This document shows positions 7,854-17,298 of a DNA stretch of 56,565 nt, in pieces; within the stretch, counting starts at the first letter, position 1; each line of letters starts with the position of its first letter. The stretch is taken from NCBI RefSeq assembly GCF_000482845.1, contig NZ_AXWV01000024.1:1-56565 (forward strand). Direction: 5' to 3'. Source of the stretch: Anaerobiospirillum succiniciproducens DSM 6400. GTDB lineage: Bacteria > Pseudomonadota > Gammaproteobacteria > Enterobacterales > Succinivibrionaceae. A program made the translations under genes and the position numbers. The notes beneath the pieces were generated by a model. That model worked only from the letters and a program-made list of their open reading frames with translations. It did no database searches and was not told the DNA's origin.

Positions 7854-10800
7854 CTAGTCGAACTCGAAAGAGTAGATGATGTCGACAGCCTGGTCGATGG
7901 ATGAGACAAATTCGGCGTAGAGGTTACGGATGAGCTCGTAGCGAATCTTGAATTCGCCAACGGAGTTAAACACGCCGTAGCCATAGGACAGACGCAGCTT
8001 GCGTGTCACGTAGCCTTGAACTTCAACTTGAGTATTGTCACCACGACCTTGTGTACCAAGCTGCACATTATCTACACCAAAGGCACCTGCAACACCTTGA
8101 GCAAGGCCAGAGAGTCCTGAGACGCCTAAGCCTAAGATCATATTGGAGTTGTTGCTATCTTGGTTAGCTACATTCTTATCGAGGCCGTGGCCGTAGAGAA
8201 TGTAAGAGAGCACCTCGTTTTCACTCATACTTGGCTTAGAGAAGAGCTTGATATCAGGAGCCTGAGCGGTACCAGTTACACGAGCACCCACTACAACATC
8301 GCCTTCAATTGACTCAGGATCGGCCACCACTTCAACATTTAAAGTTGGGTTAGCAATTTCGCCATTGAAGATCACGCGTGCAGTGGCAAAGTTAAACTTA
8401 CGACCATAGACGTCAGCAGTACCGTCGACAACGCGAATCTCACCTGCTGATCTAATGTCTTTATGTTCTAACTTCTTGTAGATATCAATGCCGCCAGCAA
8501 GATTACCTTTAACCATGCCCATAGCCGCAAAGCGCACGTCATCACCAAACTTCACGCCTAAGTCGATAGTGCTCTTAAACTGTGGCTCACGAGCCTTTTT
8601 CATCAGAGATAGCGAACCATCATCCGGAACTAAGATTTCATCTGAGGATACCGACTTACCACTACCGGCAACATCATGCACAGTAATACGAGCAGTATTA
8701 ATCTCTACATCACCAGAGATATCAAGAACTTCGCCTAAGGTTACCTTGGTGTTGATATCAGCTACAGCTGTACCATAGCCAACTAAGAACACTGGCAGCT
8801 TCTTGGCTTGAGCGACTAACGAGCCGTCTGCACCTGTAGACCAGTCTAAATCACCATCAAGCTTTAAGCTACCACCATTAAGCACGATAGTGCCATCTAA
8901 ATCACCTTTTTGACCATTTAAGCCAACCTTAAAGTCAAAGTCATTGACCTGACCAACATCGTAGCGAGGTACAGCGCTACCCTTGGCAGTCATATTGCCA
9001 ACGAGTAATGGGCTTGAAAGGTTACCACCGATCTTGCTATCTAAGTTAACCATACCCTTAAGCTCAGTAAAGCTTCTACCAACATTGGATAAGGTCTCTA
9101 AATCAAAATCGATAATCTTAAAGTAACCAGCAAGCTTAGCATCGGTGGCTGGATTTTTGATATCTAATACTGAGTCAATCTCTCCACGACCACCGCGTAA
9201 CTTCATATTGACGGTGTTGTGCATGATGTTCTGACCGATATGTGAGGTAAGGTTGAATGAGTCGTATACGACGCCAGCACCAACATCATGGAAGACATAG
9301 CCATCAGCACTGTCTACTCTTAGATCAATATTTGGCTTGCCATTTTTAATCACCACATCGGCTGATGCCTGTAGTGGTACACGCATGCTCATGCCTTCAG
9401 GCATAAAGACACTTAAGCTTGATACATCAAAGTCGTTGATTTGCACTGAAGTCTTGAGATTGTCTTTTTCAAACTCAGTCTTAGCTACGTGGATCTTGCC
9501 AATTTCACCCGTGAGTTCAATTGGAGTTACGCTACCTTTAACCTTACCAAAATCAATATCAGCAAAGACTGGAGTTTCTAAGGAAATGCTACCTGCTTTA
9601 TCGGTGGACAGATACAGTTCTAACAAGTTTGCTGTATAGAGCTTATCAAGGAAGTTCAAGCTACCATCAACAGTAACGTATACAGAAGATGCACCACCAC
9701 AACTTGCTGAGAGATTGTGACGCAGTGGAGTACCAGACAGATCGATAAAGCAATTACGGTTAGCAGTTAGCGCCTTGGTTAGACGTACACGATCTGCAAG
9801 TGCAGTGAGGTTTAATGCGCGGGTTTGAGTGTTAAAGCCAGCATTTAAGATCACCTTACGCAGTACAGTATCACCATACTTAATACGTGGAGCGGAGCCT
9901 GAGATTTCAAAGTTGAGATCCTGCAATGAGCCAGTGCTATTGATAAACAGTGAGACACCGCCAATTAGTTTTGGATAGATGTACTCAAGGTTCTTAATAT
10001 CAATCACCGCGCTTAAGTCAGCGCCATTTGGCGCTACCTTTCCTGAGGCGATTACCGTGTTATCGCTTTGGGTAACTCTGAGGCTATCAACTCTAAAGCC
10101 GTTGTGAATATCGCCTACGACATCCTCAATATCAAACGATGCCTTGTGACCATTTAAATGCACCTCACCACGGATAAAGCGAACATTGGCCATGACCTCT
10201 GGCAAATCTTTACTAAAGATTTGTTCAAGCATAGTGGCTGGTTTTGCTTGCACTTCTGAGGCAATACCTGTGGAGTCAGTATAAGAGCCAATATTATTTG
10301 GCTCATCGATAAAGCGCACTGCATCAACGTATTCTTGCTGAGAGATCAGTAGATCAGTTGGATTATCGGCTACACCATCAGCCCAAGCTGTTGTTCTTGC
10401 AAGAGGACGTACTGCCGCTAAGGACTGACCTTTTGAGACAGCCTCAACAGCTGCAGGAGTTGCAACTAAAGCTTGCGCAGCCTCAGTGTTGCCTGAGAGT
10501 AATGCCTCTTCAGCATCAGCAATCTCACTTGCGTCAATCGCACCAAAGGCCATCAGCGCAGAGCTCTTTGCTCTTTGTACACTTCTAGCTTTATCATCGG
10601 CTGGATCTTGAGAACCATCCTTAGCAGTGTTTTTCGCTGCTGCATTGGCTACCTTGAGCACCTTTGCCTTGCCAGTTACACCGCTTTTCTTTACCTCAGC
10701 AAGTAAACGGGCCTCTAAAGAGTCAGCATCGAAGTCATCGAGCTTAACTGAGGTCTTAGGAATACGGTTAGCAAGATAAGCTGGCTCACCTGCAACAGCT

Positions 10801-13568
10801 AACGCACTTGGGGCATTTTCCTTTCTATTCAGGATAGCCACTAAGTCACTATCGAGGCTAAAGGAGCCTGCTAGCATTGGGGAGACAAAGGATAAATCAC
10901 TAATCTTGCCCTTAGCTTTAAGATCAGCACCATAAACTTCACCATAGAACAAATCGCCGGTGATATCGGCCATCATGTCATCGTTCTTGTATTTGCCGTT
11001 GATCTTAAAGGTATCGATATGAGCTCTTTCATAAGCGATACTAGACTTGATGTTAGTAACTACATTCTCAAAACCATAGCCAGAGATATTTGCCTTAAGC
11101 TCTACATCAATACCATCTGCTAAGTTACCTGCAGTATGTAAATCAAGCTTCTTAGCATTAACAATTGGCTTACCAAAGATTGGATAAGTAATATCTTTAG
11201 TCTTTAAATCGATGATAACTGGCAGAGCGCCGGATAAGACATTAGCGTGAACATTAAGCTCAGAGCTACCACCAAGGTTTAATAGGCTGTGAAGACGCAG
11301 ATCAGTTAAGTCACCCTCAACTGAGACCTCGCCACTTAAGCCGTACAACAGACCTTGCAAGAAGTCATGAGTCTTGTCGTTTTTGTAGCCCTCACCTGAG
11401 AGAGTAAAGTTGAGATCAAAATACTTATCAAAGTTAAGATCACCAACAGCCTGCACCTTGCCAAAGACATGGTCTACATTAAGCTTGCTTACCTTAAGCT
11501 CAGTTCCGACCCATGAAGCATCGGCCTCAATGTCAGCGCTCAGAGTATCAAAACCCTCTTGATAGTAGCGAACCTTGGTAGCCTTAAACTTCTCTACAGT
11601 AATATCAAAAGGCAATACGATAGAAGGTAAGAACTCAATAGAACCATCCCCTGATCCAAATGCCTTAACAGCAGCATGAGGCTTCTTTAACTTAGCATTG
11701 TGCTTGGCAATAACCTCTTCACCCTTGTGAGATTTTTCTAAGCGAATCTGCTGAGCAATTGTGCTTGCAGTAGCGCCAGTTACTGCATCAATAAAGTCAG
11801 CTGCATTGAGAGCTGCAGCCTCAGATTGCGCATGAATTTGTTCAGAGATGCTTTGCTTACTTGCCTCAATGGACATGACACGCTCATGCTCGCTCATGAC
11901 TTTGCCATTGCTAGCAACACCATTAGATGGTGCTGCGGCCTTTGAGTTTAGGGCCATAGCACTGCTTGCCATAGAGCTTCTAGAGGCATTGCTTGCGCTA
12001 GAGTGATTCTTATCTACGTTTAGAGCAGCACCATTATTGGCATCAGAGTAAGCATTGATACCCTTGAGTAAGGCTTTTTCATAGTCATCGACATTGGTAA
12101 TATCATGACTACGAATCACGCCATCTTTCTTTGCCTTGTGAGGCTTAGTATCTTGTGGACGGGTGATGCTTGGCTTTTCGCTTAAGAGCACTGGCACTTT
12201 ATGCTCGTTAAACAGAGCACTTTCCATGGCCTTGGCAAACTCTTCAGGATCTTTGTAGACAAGACTATCTGGACGAATAGTAATCTTGCGCTCACCCTTG
12301 GCCGCACTCTTATCGCCCGCTGCAGTCTTATTGGCTGCAACACTATTATCGCCTACTGCAAGCTTGTCACCTGCTGCAGTCTTATTGGCAGCAGCACTCT
12401 TGTCGCCTGCTGCAGTCTTGTCGCCTGTTGCGAGCTTATCCTTGGATGCTTGCTTGTCGGTAGCACCATTTGCAGCTACCTTGTTGCTAGTGCCATTGGC
12501 AGCTTGCTTATCGGCTGTGGTTTTAGCTGCGGTAAGCTCTTCTGGGCTGTCGATAGTAGCTGAGGCGGTGGCTGGGTTGAAGTCTTTAAAGAGCTCATCT
12601 TCGGCAACTTCAGCTTGGCGCTCGTTGTGCTCAGAGGCAATCACCATTTCTACAGTCTTGCCTTGCTTAGCTGCAGCAACTAAGGCCTTAGAGGCATCAT
12701 CAAGATCGCTAAGACGAATGATCTGACCATCCACCATAACAGCAAGTGAGCTATCTACTCGGTTAACAGCCTCATTGTCGGCGTTCTCTTCAGCAACATC
12801 GGCCTCGTTCTTTAAATGAACGGTAGTGCCATCTACATACAGATGCTTAGAACCTACTTTATCCGAACGTGCCCATAAAGCAGAGTTTAAGGAGCTTAAC
12901 TCTACATCCACAATTTGTGAGCGGAATGCAAAATCAGATACGTCAAAGCGGTGAATATCAATATCCACTGGGAATGACATTCTAAATGGCTCAGTGCTTG
13001 GCTCTTGCTTCTCTTTTGATGGGCCTTCAAAGAGCTTGTCGGACAGCGCTACAGTAAGCTTATGTGCCTCTAAATTATTAACTGTGAAGAGCATAGAGGT
13101 GATGTCTGACAGATCATAATCTAAGGTCAGTTCATCAGCGGAGATCGCTACTACATCACGGATATCAACTAAGGTATGACCAAGCTTTAGACCGCTTAAA
13201 ACTGAGCCTGACTCAATGGTGGTATCGATAATGATGAAATCAGGAATAAAGCGTTGCGAAAGGGCTAAAGCATTGCGAGCACCAGATAAAGTGCCTAAGA
13301 AGTAATAGAGCACGCCAAAGAGAATGCACATGAATACAAATAGTGCACAGAGCATATGCTTAAAGCACTTAAGCATGCGTCTTTTAAGGCTCTGACGTGG
13401 CTTGCCATTTAGCTTGCTAGTAGCTGTGATCTTAGATGCTACTGTATTGCTCTTAGCATCTTTTGCTGAATCTTTTTTAGCTGCGTCAGAGGAGGATGCT
13501 CCTCCTTGAGCACTCATGTGGTTTTTCTCGTTTCGGTCCAAGGCCGAAGCTTTATGCTTGAAGTACAT
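7854..13568 (-). CDS. tamB: Translocation and assembly module protein TamB, enlarged
   Basis: 1904 residues. TamB is an inner-membrane-anchored, mostly periplasmic beta-helical protein that works with TamA in outer-membrane protein assembly and lipid transport. A single TM segment lies at about 68-92, after a 60-residue Ser/Lys/Ala-rich N-terminus. Long beta-rich repeats follow, and the C-terminal about 350 residues form the conserved DUF490/TamB domain, ending in an aromatic-rich IIYSFEFD tail. E. coli TamB is about 1260 residues. Much of the excess is low-complexity inserts at about 310-450 (GDKxAA repeats) and 480-620 (Ala/Ser/His-rich), plus another around 980-1080. It starts 14 bases after the tamA stop, so the two form one operon. 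ATG 13568 has AAAGG upstream. Identification is firm; the inserts are unexplained. Confidence 0.9.
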   Translation of the reverse strand: MYFKHKASALDRNEKNHMSAQGGASSSDAAKKDSAKDAKSNTVASKITATSKLNGKPRQSLKRRMLKCFKHMLCALFVFMCILFGVLYYFLGTLSGARNALALSQRFIPDFIIIDTTIESGSVLSGLKLGHTLVDIRDVVAISADELTLDYDLSDITSMLFTVNNLEAHKLTVALSDKLFEGPSKEKQEPSTEPFRMSFPVDIDIHRFDVSDFAFRSQIVDVELSSLNSALWARSDKVGSKHLYVDGTTVHLKNEADVAEENADNEAVNRVDSSLAVMVDGQIIRLSDLDDASKALVAAAKQGKTVEMVIASEHNERQAEVAEDELFKDFNPATASATIDSPEELTAAKTTADKQAANGTSNKVAANGATDKQASKDKLATGDKTAAGDKSAAANKTAAGDKLAVGDNSVAANKTAAGDKSAAKGERKITIRPDSLVYKDPEEFAKAMESALFNEHKVPVLLSEKPSITRPQDTKPHKAKKDGVIRSHDITNVDDYEKALLKGINAYSDANNGAALNVDKNHSSASNASRSSMASSAMALNSKAAAPSNGVASNGKVMSEHERVMSIEASKQSISEQIHAQSEAAALNAADFIDAVTGATASTIAQQIRLEKSHKGEEVIAKHNAKLKKPHAAVKAFGSGDGSIEFLPSIVLPFDITVEKFKATKVRYYQEGFDTLSADIEADASWVGTELKVSKLNVDHVFGKVQAVGDLNFDKYFDLNFTLSGEGYKNDKTHDFLQGLLYGLSGEVSVEGDLTDLRLHSLLNLGGSSELNVHANVLSGALPVIIDLKTKDITYPIFGKPIVNAKKLDLHTAGNLADGIDVELKANISGYGFENVVTNIKSSIAYERAHIDTFKINGKYKNDDMMADITGDLFYGEVYGADLKAKGKISDLSFVSPMLAGSFSLDSDLVAILNRKENAPSALAVAGEPAYLANRIPKTSVKLDDFDADSLEARLLAEVKKSGVTGKAKVLKVANAAAKNTAKDGSQDPADDKARSVQRAKSSALMAFGAIDASEIADAEEALLSGNTEAAQALVATPAAVEAVSKGQSLAAVRPLARTTAWADGVADNPTDLLISQQEYVDAVRFIDEPNNIGSYTDSTGIASEVQAKPATMLEQIFSKDLPEVMANVRFIRGEVHLNGHKASFDIEDVVGDIHNGFRVDSLRVTQSDNTVIASGKVAPNGADLSAVIDIKNLEYIYPKLIGGVSLFINSTGSLQDLNFEISGSAPRIKYGDTVLRKVILNAGFNTQTRALNLTALADRVRLTKALTANRNCFIDLSGTPLRHNLSASCGGASSVYVTVDGSLNFLDKLYTANLLELYLSTDKAGSISLETPVFADIDFGKVKGSVTPIELTGEIGKIHVAKTEFEKDNLKTSVQINDFDVSSLSVFMPEGMSMRVPLQASADVVIKNGKPNIDLRVDSADGYVFHDVGAGVVYDSFNLTSHIGQNIMHNTVNMKLRGGRGEIDSVLDIKNPATDAKLAGYFKIIDFDLETLSNVGRSFTELKGMVNLDSKIGGNLSSPLLVGNMTAKGSAVPRYDVGQVNDFDFKVGLNGQKGDLDGTIVLNGGSLKLDGDLDWSTGADGSLVAQAKKLPVFLVGYGTAVADINTKVTLGEVLDISGDVEINTARITVHDVAGSGKSVSSDEILVPDDGSLSLMKKAREPQFKSTIDLGVKFGDDVRFAAMGMVKGNLAGGIDIYKKLEHKDIRSAGEIRVVDGTADVYGRKFNFATARVIFNGEIANPTLNVEVVADPESIEGDVVVGARVTGTAQAPDIKLFSKPSMSENEVLSYILYGHGLDKNVANQDSNNSNMILGLGVSGLSGLAQGVAGAFGVDNVQLGTQGRGDNTQVEVQGYVTRKLRLSYGYGVFNSVGEFKIRYELIRNLYAEFVSSIDQAVDIIYSFEFD
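12286..12480 (-). repeat. Low-complexity coding repeat inside tamB
   Basis: Degenerate 21- to 24-base units encode variations on GDKTAA, GDKSAA and ANKTAA. They form an Ala/Lys/Asp-rich linker in the N-terminal third of TamB. The near-identical units suggest expansion by slippage. Confidence 0.7.
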
Positions 13569-13582
13569 ATTTTCGACCTTTA

Positions 13583-16069
13583 CTAAAATTCAGGACCAAA
13601 GGCAAAGTGGAGCTGATAGACCTGTTCTTGGTTCTTTTGCAGACCCACTGCCACATCTACACGGACAATACCGTATGAAGATAAGAAACGATAGCCAAGA
13701 CCTGGGCCATACATTAACTCATCTTTGTAATCATCAGTTGCTGTACCCACATCGCAAAATAGCGCTAAACGTGAGTTACTAATACCCATTGGGAATTGAA
13801 ACTCTGCACTACCCACAGTTAAGTACTTAGCACCTTTAAGTCCACCCCATGGTTGTTTAGCTGATCTATCACGATAGCCAAAACCACGAATGGAGTTGTC
13901 GCCACCTGCAAAGAAACGCAGTGATGGAGGGACTTCACCAGCATCAGGACCAAAGTTAGCACCTTGTTCTAAACGGAACAAGAAGCGAGTGTTCTCACTA
14001 GGCGCAATCACACCCTTGTATGTGCCTTTGACCTGCACAAAACTGTTATCCGAGATCGCACCTGCTGCACCCAATGCCTCTAAAGTTATAGAGTAGCCAC
14101 GAGTTGGATCATAGCCACCAGAGCTTTCACGACGGGTAAAAGACACTGCCGGCATTAAGTTGAGAGTACGGCCCTCTTCTTTTGCCTGATCAAAGTCTTC
14201 ATACTCCAAACGCAAGGCATAATCACGTCTCCAACGACCAGTCTGATTAGCAATATAGTGCACCGCAAGCTGAGTACGATCAGATAAAGTGTCGTTAAAG
14301 TCAGTATGAGTCTGAGCTGCATTAATGGTGTAATAATCAAGATTTGGATTTTCGCCAGGGATCTTGTAAACGAGCTGTGCATCCTGAGTGATCTTAGTTA
14401 AGGTCATCAGAGTGCTTAATGAGTCACCACGAGAGTTCAAAAGTGGCTTATTCCACTCAAGCAATACACGAGGGCCTTCATCAGTGCTGTAGCCAAGACC
14501 AATACGCATATTGTTATTGGCACGACGCTCTAAATGCATCTCTACTGGCACTTGGAAGTTCTCAGCCTTATCCAATACCGGACGCACGTCTACAGAATTG
14601 TAATAGCCAGTCTGATTTAAAGAAGATACAAAGTTATTGATCTTCTTAGTGGCAAACTTATCGCCTGTCTTAAAGTTTTGTAGCGGATGGCTTGGCTTAT
14701 AGAGCTCAGCAGTCTCGTCATTCATGATGAGTTCACCAAAGTCATAACGCTTGCCAGAATCGTAAACGAGCTCGATATCAGCAAAGTTTTGGTTTTGATA
14801 AACCATAATACGCTTTGAGGTGAACTTACCGTCAAAGAAGCCCATGGATAAAGCTGTGTTATGAATAGCGTTCTTTAGCTCTTCATAGACACCATGATTA
14901 AGAATCTTGTATGAGCCAAGTTCAGTATTTTTAAGCAGATCTTCAAAGACCTTGTACTTAACGCCCTCGCCTAAAACCTCAATCCTAGACTGACGAATGT
15001 ACAAAGGCTTGCCTTGTTCTACCTCAACCTTAACTACTGTATCTTCTTTTTTGTCTTTCTCAGGCAGAGTAACTTTGATCTTTGGATGATAGTAACCATA
15101 GGCACGTAAGGCCTTAGTGGTAACTTCCTTAATCTCACGAATATAGAAAAAGGCACGCTTCTTTGGAATAACAGCAAGAGATCCTAAGTGCGCCTCAACA
15201 TTAGTTAACAGCTCTCCAGATACACCACTAACGCTAAAGGACACAGGATCTTCAACTAAAACTTCACGCTCAGGCAAATCATCATTAGTCGAGCATGAAC
15301 TAAGTGCCACCGATGCACAGCCAAGCATAGCTGCCCATACAGACAGACGTAAGTACTTACCACCCACCGCCATAAACGAGGCTAATGGAGATGTAACAGG
15401 AGCTGCGTGGGCTGCGACAGAAGATGCTAGCGCATCTGCCTTGCCACCATCCAAGATAGAAGGTACGCCCGCAGCAACGCTAGAGGCAAAGTCTTTCTCG
15501 CTGCCAAAGTTCATGGCAACAGTCTTTGCTGTCTTATTAATCTCTTGGCGCACACATTGAGCTACGCAACTTGGCTTGAGCTTAGATTCAAGAGATTGAT
15601 TAGCAGCCAATGAAGCTAAACAGCTTTTTTCCTGAGCTGATGTAGCTAAAGACACTGCAGCAAGGCTACTGCAAACCTCATCCTTGCCATTGCGAACAAC
15701 GACATGGCTTTGTTTATATGACTTGGAGGCCTTGTAGTGCTTATTAGAGTGCTTACGGCTCTTACTTGATGATTTGCTAGCTCGATTAGCTGTCTTGCTT
15801 GATGATTTGTTGGCTCGTTTAGCTGTATTTCTAAAGGCCTTAGAGGATGTATTAGCACGCACTGCAGCGCAGTTAGAGTGAGTTTGCTCTTGCTTAGTAG
15901 TATCTGCTGCGGTGTTGGCAACAGATGCATGGGAGAAATTACAAGAGCTCTTAAATTCGTTTACTGCAGAGTGTTTATAAAGATTTTGGGTGCAATGGAG
16001 CGTAGGATTACCAGTAATTTGTTTTACCGGTAAACGCTGACTTAATGCTGAAACTATGCTCTTGAGCAT
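13583..16069 (-). CDS. tamA: Outer-membrane assembly factor TamA (Omp85) with a long N-terminal extension
   Basis: 828 residues; E. coli TamA is about 577. POTRA-type domains lie at about 265-500, with the Omp85 barrel at about 500-828. The barrel has the lid-loop motif FFAGGDNSIRGFGYR (about 719-733) and ends in an aromatic FGPEF. The export-like hydrophobic segment LSVWAAMLGCASVALSSC, which reads like a lipobox, is at about 242-259 rather than at the N-terminus. Ahead of it are about 230 residues that are Ser/Lys/Asn-rich and very basic at 73-121. ATG 16069 has a good GGAGA, whereas the internal Met233 (15373) has no visible ribosome site, so the extension looks translated. Omp85 role certain; how this precursor is exported is unclear. 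Forms an operon with tamB. Confidence 0.9.
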   Translation of the reverse strand: MLKSIVSALSQRLPVKQITGNPTLHCTQNLYKHSAVNEFKSSCNFSHASVANTAADTTKQEQTHSNCAAVRANTSSKAFRNTAKRANKSSSKTANRASKSSSKSRKHSNKHYKASKSYKQSHVVVRNGKDEVCSSLAAVSLATSAQEKSCLASLAANQSLESKLKPSCVAQCVRQEINKTAKTVAMNFGSEKDFASSVAAGVPSILDGGKADALASSVAAHAAPVTSPLASFMAVGGKYLRLSVWAAMLGCASVALSSCSTNDDLPEREVLVEDPVSFSVSGVSGELLTNVEAHLGSLAVIPKKRAFFYIREIKEVTTKALRAYGYYHPKIKVTLPEKDKKEDTVVKVEVEQGKPLYIRQSRIEVLGEGVKYKVFEDLLKNTELGSYKILNHGVYEELKNAIHNTALSMGFFDGKFTSKRIMVYQNQNFADIELVYDSGKRYDFGELIMNDETAELYKPSHPLQNFKTGDKFATKKINNFVSSLNQTGYYNSVDVRPVLDKAENFQVPVEMHLERRANNNMRIGLGYSTDEGPRVLLEWNKPLLNSRGDSLSTLMTLTKITQDAQLVYKIPGENPNLDYYTINAAQTHTDFNDTLSDRTQLAVHYIANQTGRWRRDYALRLEYEDFDQAKEEGRTLNLMPAVSFTRRESSGGYDPTRGYSITLEALGAAGAISDNSFVQVKGTYKGVIAPSENTRFLFRLEQGANFGPDAGEVPPSLRFFAGGDNSIRGFGYRDRSAKQPWGGLKGAKYLTVGSAEFQFPMGISNSRLALFCDVGTATDDYKDELMYGPGLGYRFLSSYGIVRVDVAVGLQKNQEQVYQLHFAFGPEF

Positions 16070-16572
16070 CTATTTCTCCGTTGCAACACAAGAAAAGTGC
16101 TAATTAGACTCTTAATTTAGTAGCTGTCATCAGCTTCGACAATAAAAGCCAAGTTTGCTTTGCCACCACAATATCACTATCTAAGCAAGCACTTTACAGA
16201 TACGATGCATGAGACTGCATAGTGCTACTTTTAGCTAATGCCTTGAACTATGCAATGCCTCAGCTGTAACTTGCTTAAGCTGTAGCTTTTGTTGTTGGGC
16301 TTAGCAAATGCTTTAATCCATCTGACAAAAGTCATCTAAGCTACATGCTTGCATCCCTCTAACATGAAGCCTCTAAACTTCGTGCACGAGGGCGTTGCCC
16401 CCCATAGCGCTCTTTAGCGAGAGTGGACCATAGCTACAAAATTAATCCTAGCTTATCGTCAGAATGTTTAGAGTAGTGTAGTGATGCCTCTATCTACTCT
16501 CATCGTGCCGCATCTGCTAGCGTCAAGCGCTGCTTAGCTGAGCTTTTTGCGTGGGTGCGGCGCGATATGCAA
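16070..16572. other. Gene-free spacer between cpoB and tamA
   Basis: About 500 bases with no credible ORF. I saw short GC-rich patches near 16380-16430 and 16500-16560 but no clear terminator or promoter. Confidence 0.5.
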
Positions 16573-17298
16573 TTACTTAAGACGCTGCAGCTCACGTGAA
16601 GATAAAGTAGCAGCGGCATCGTTTGGATAAGTCTGAACTACTAATTGGAAGTAGCGAGTAGCCTTATCCTTATCGCCTAAGAACTTAGAGATCATGCCAA
16701 GCTTGTATAAGGCATCTGGACGCTTTTGTGAGTCGGCAAAACGAGCTACGTTTAAGAAGCTTAAACGTGCCTGCTCGTAGTTTGCCTGAGAGTACTGAAC
16801 CTGACCGAGCCAGTACCAAGCATTTGGAGTTAAGGCATTGTCTGGATACTTCTCAACGTAGGCCTTAAATGCAGCAGCTGCGCCATTTAAGTCGTTATTC
16901 TGTACCTTGGCATAAGCATCGTTATAAGCCTTGCGAGACTCATCAGTTACGCCAGTGAGCTTACCAGTTGAAGATGAGGCAGCATTGTTGCTTGGAGCTG
17001 CAGGAGCTGCACTTGGGGTATTGCCAACTGGAAGATTGACTACAGTGTTATTGTTTGAGCTTGAAACTCCACCCTGGCGGCTTGCTAAATAACGTAATTG
17101 CTCAAGCTCACCACGTAAGGTCGCAATGTCCTGCTGCAGCTGATAGATCTGATTTTGCTGAGCATTCATGGTGCGCTGCTGCGCATCAAGCTGACGCTGC
17201 AAACTAGCCTCGTCAGCCATTGCGTTGGTTAACAACATTGTTGCAATGGTACCTGTCAGCATACCAAGCAAAAAGATAAATCCTACCTTAAACTTCAC
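16573..17298 (-). CDS. cpoB: Cell division coordinator CpoB (YbgF, Tol-Pal system)
   Basis: 241 residues, close to the usual length. A signal peptide lies at about 1-28 (ending AMADE), followed by a coiled coil at about 30-72 (QRQLDAQQRTMNAQQNQIYQL), an Asn/Ser/Ala-rich linker at about 78-115 and TPR repeats at about 120-241 (YNDAYAKV, WYWLGQVQY, ALYKLGMIS). CpoB is periplasmic and ties PBP1B activity to Tol-driven outer-membrane constriction at division. GTG 17298 has GGGAG upstream. The usual neighbours tolB and pal do not follow on either side within the window, so the gene is either separated from the tol cluster here or the cluster is beyond the spacer at 17.3-19.6 kb in another place. 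Good match. Confidence 0.9.
   Translation of the reverse strand: MKFKVGFIFLLGMLTGTIATMLLTNAMADEASLQRQLDAQQRTMNAQQNQIYQLQQDIATLRGELEQLRYLASRQGGVSSSNNNTVVNLPVGNTPSAAPAAPSNNAASSSTGKLTGVTDESRKAYNDAYAKVQNNDLNGAAAAFKAYVEKYPDNALTPNAWYWLGQVQYSQANYEQARLSFLNVARFADSQKRPDALYKLGMISKFLGDKDKATRYFQLVVQTYPNDAAATLSSRELQRLK

Noticed and set aside
15373..16069. Internal Met233 as the real start of TamA
   Set aside because: It would give a tidy signal peptide, but no ribosome site is visible there while ATG 16069 has GGAGA; kept as an alternative in the finding.
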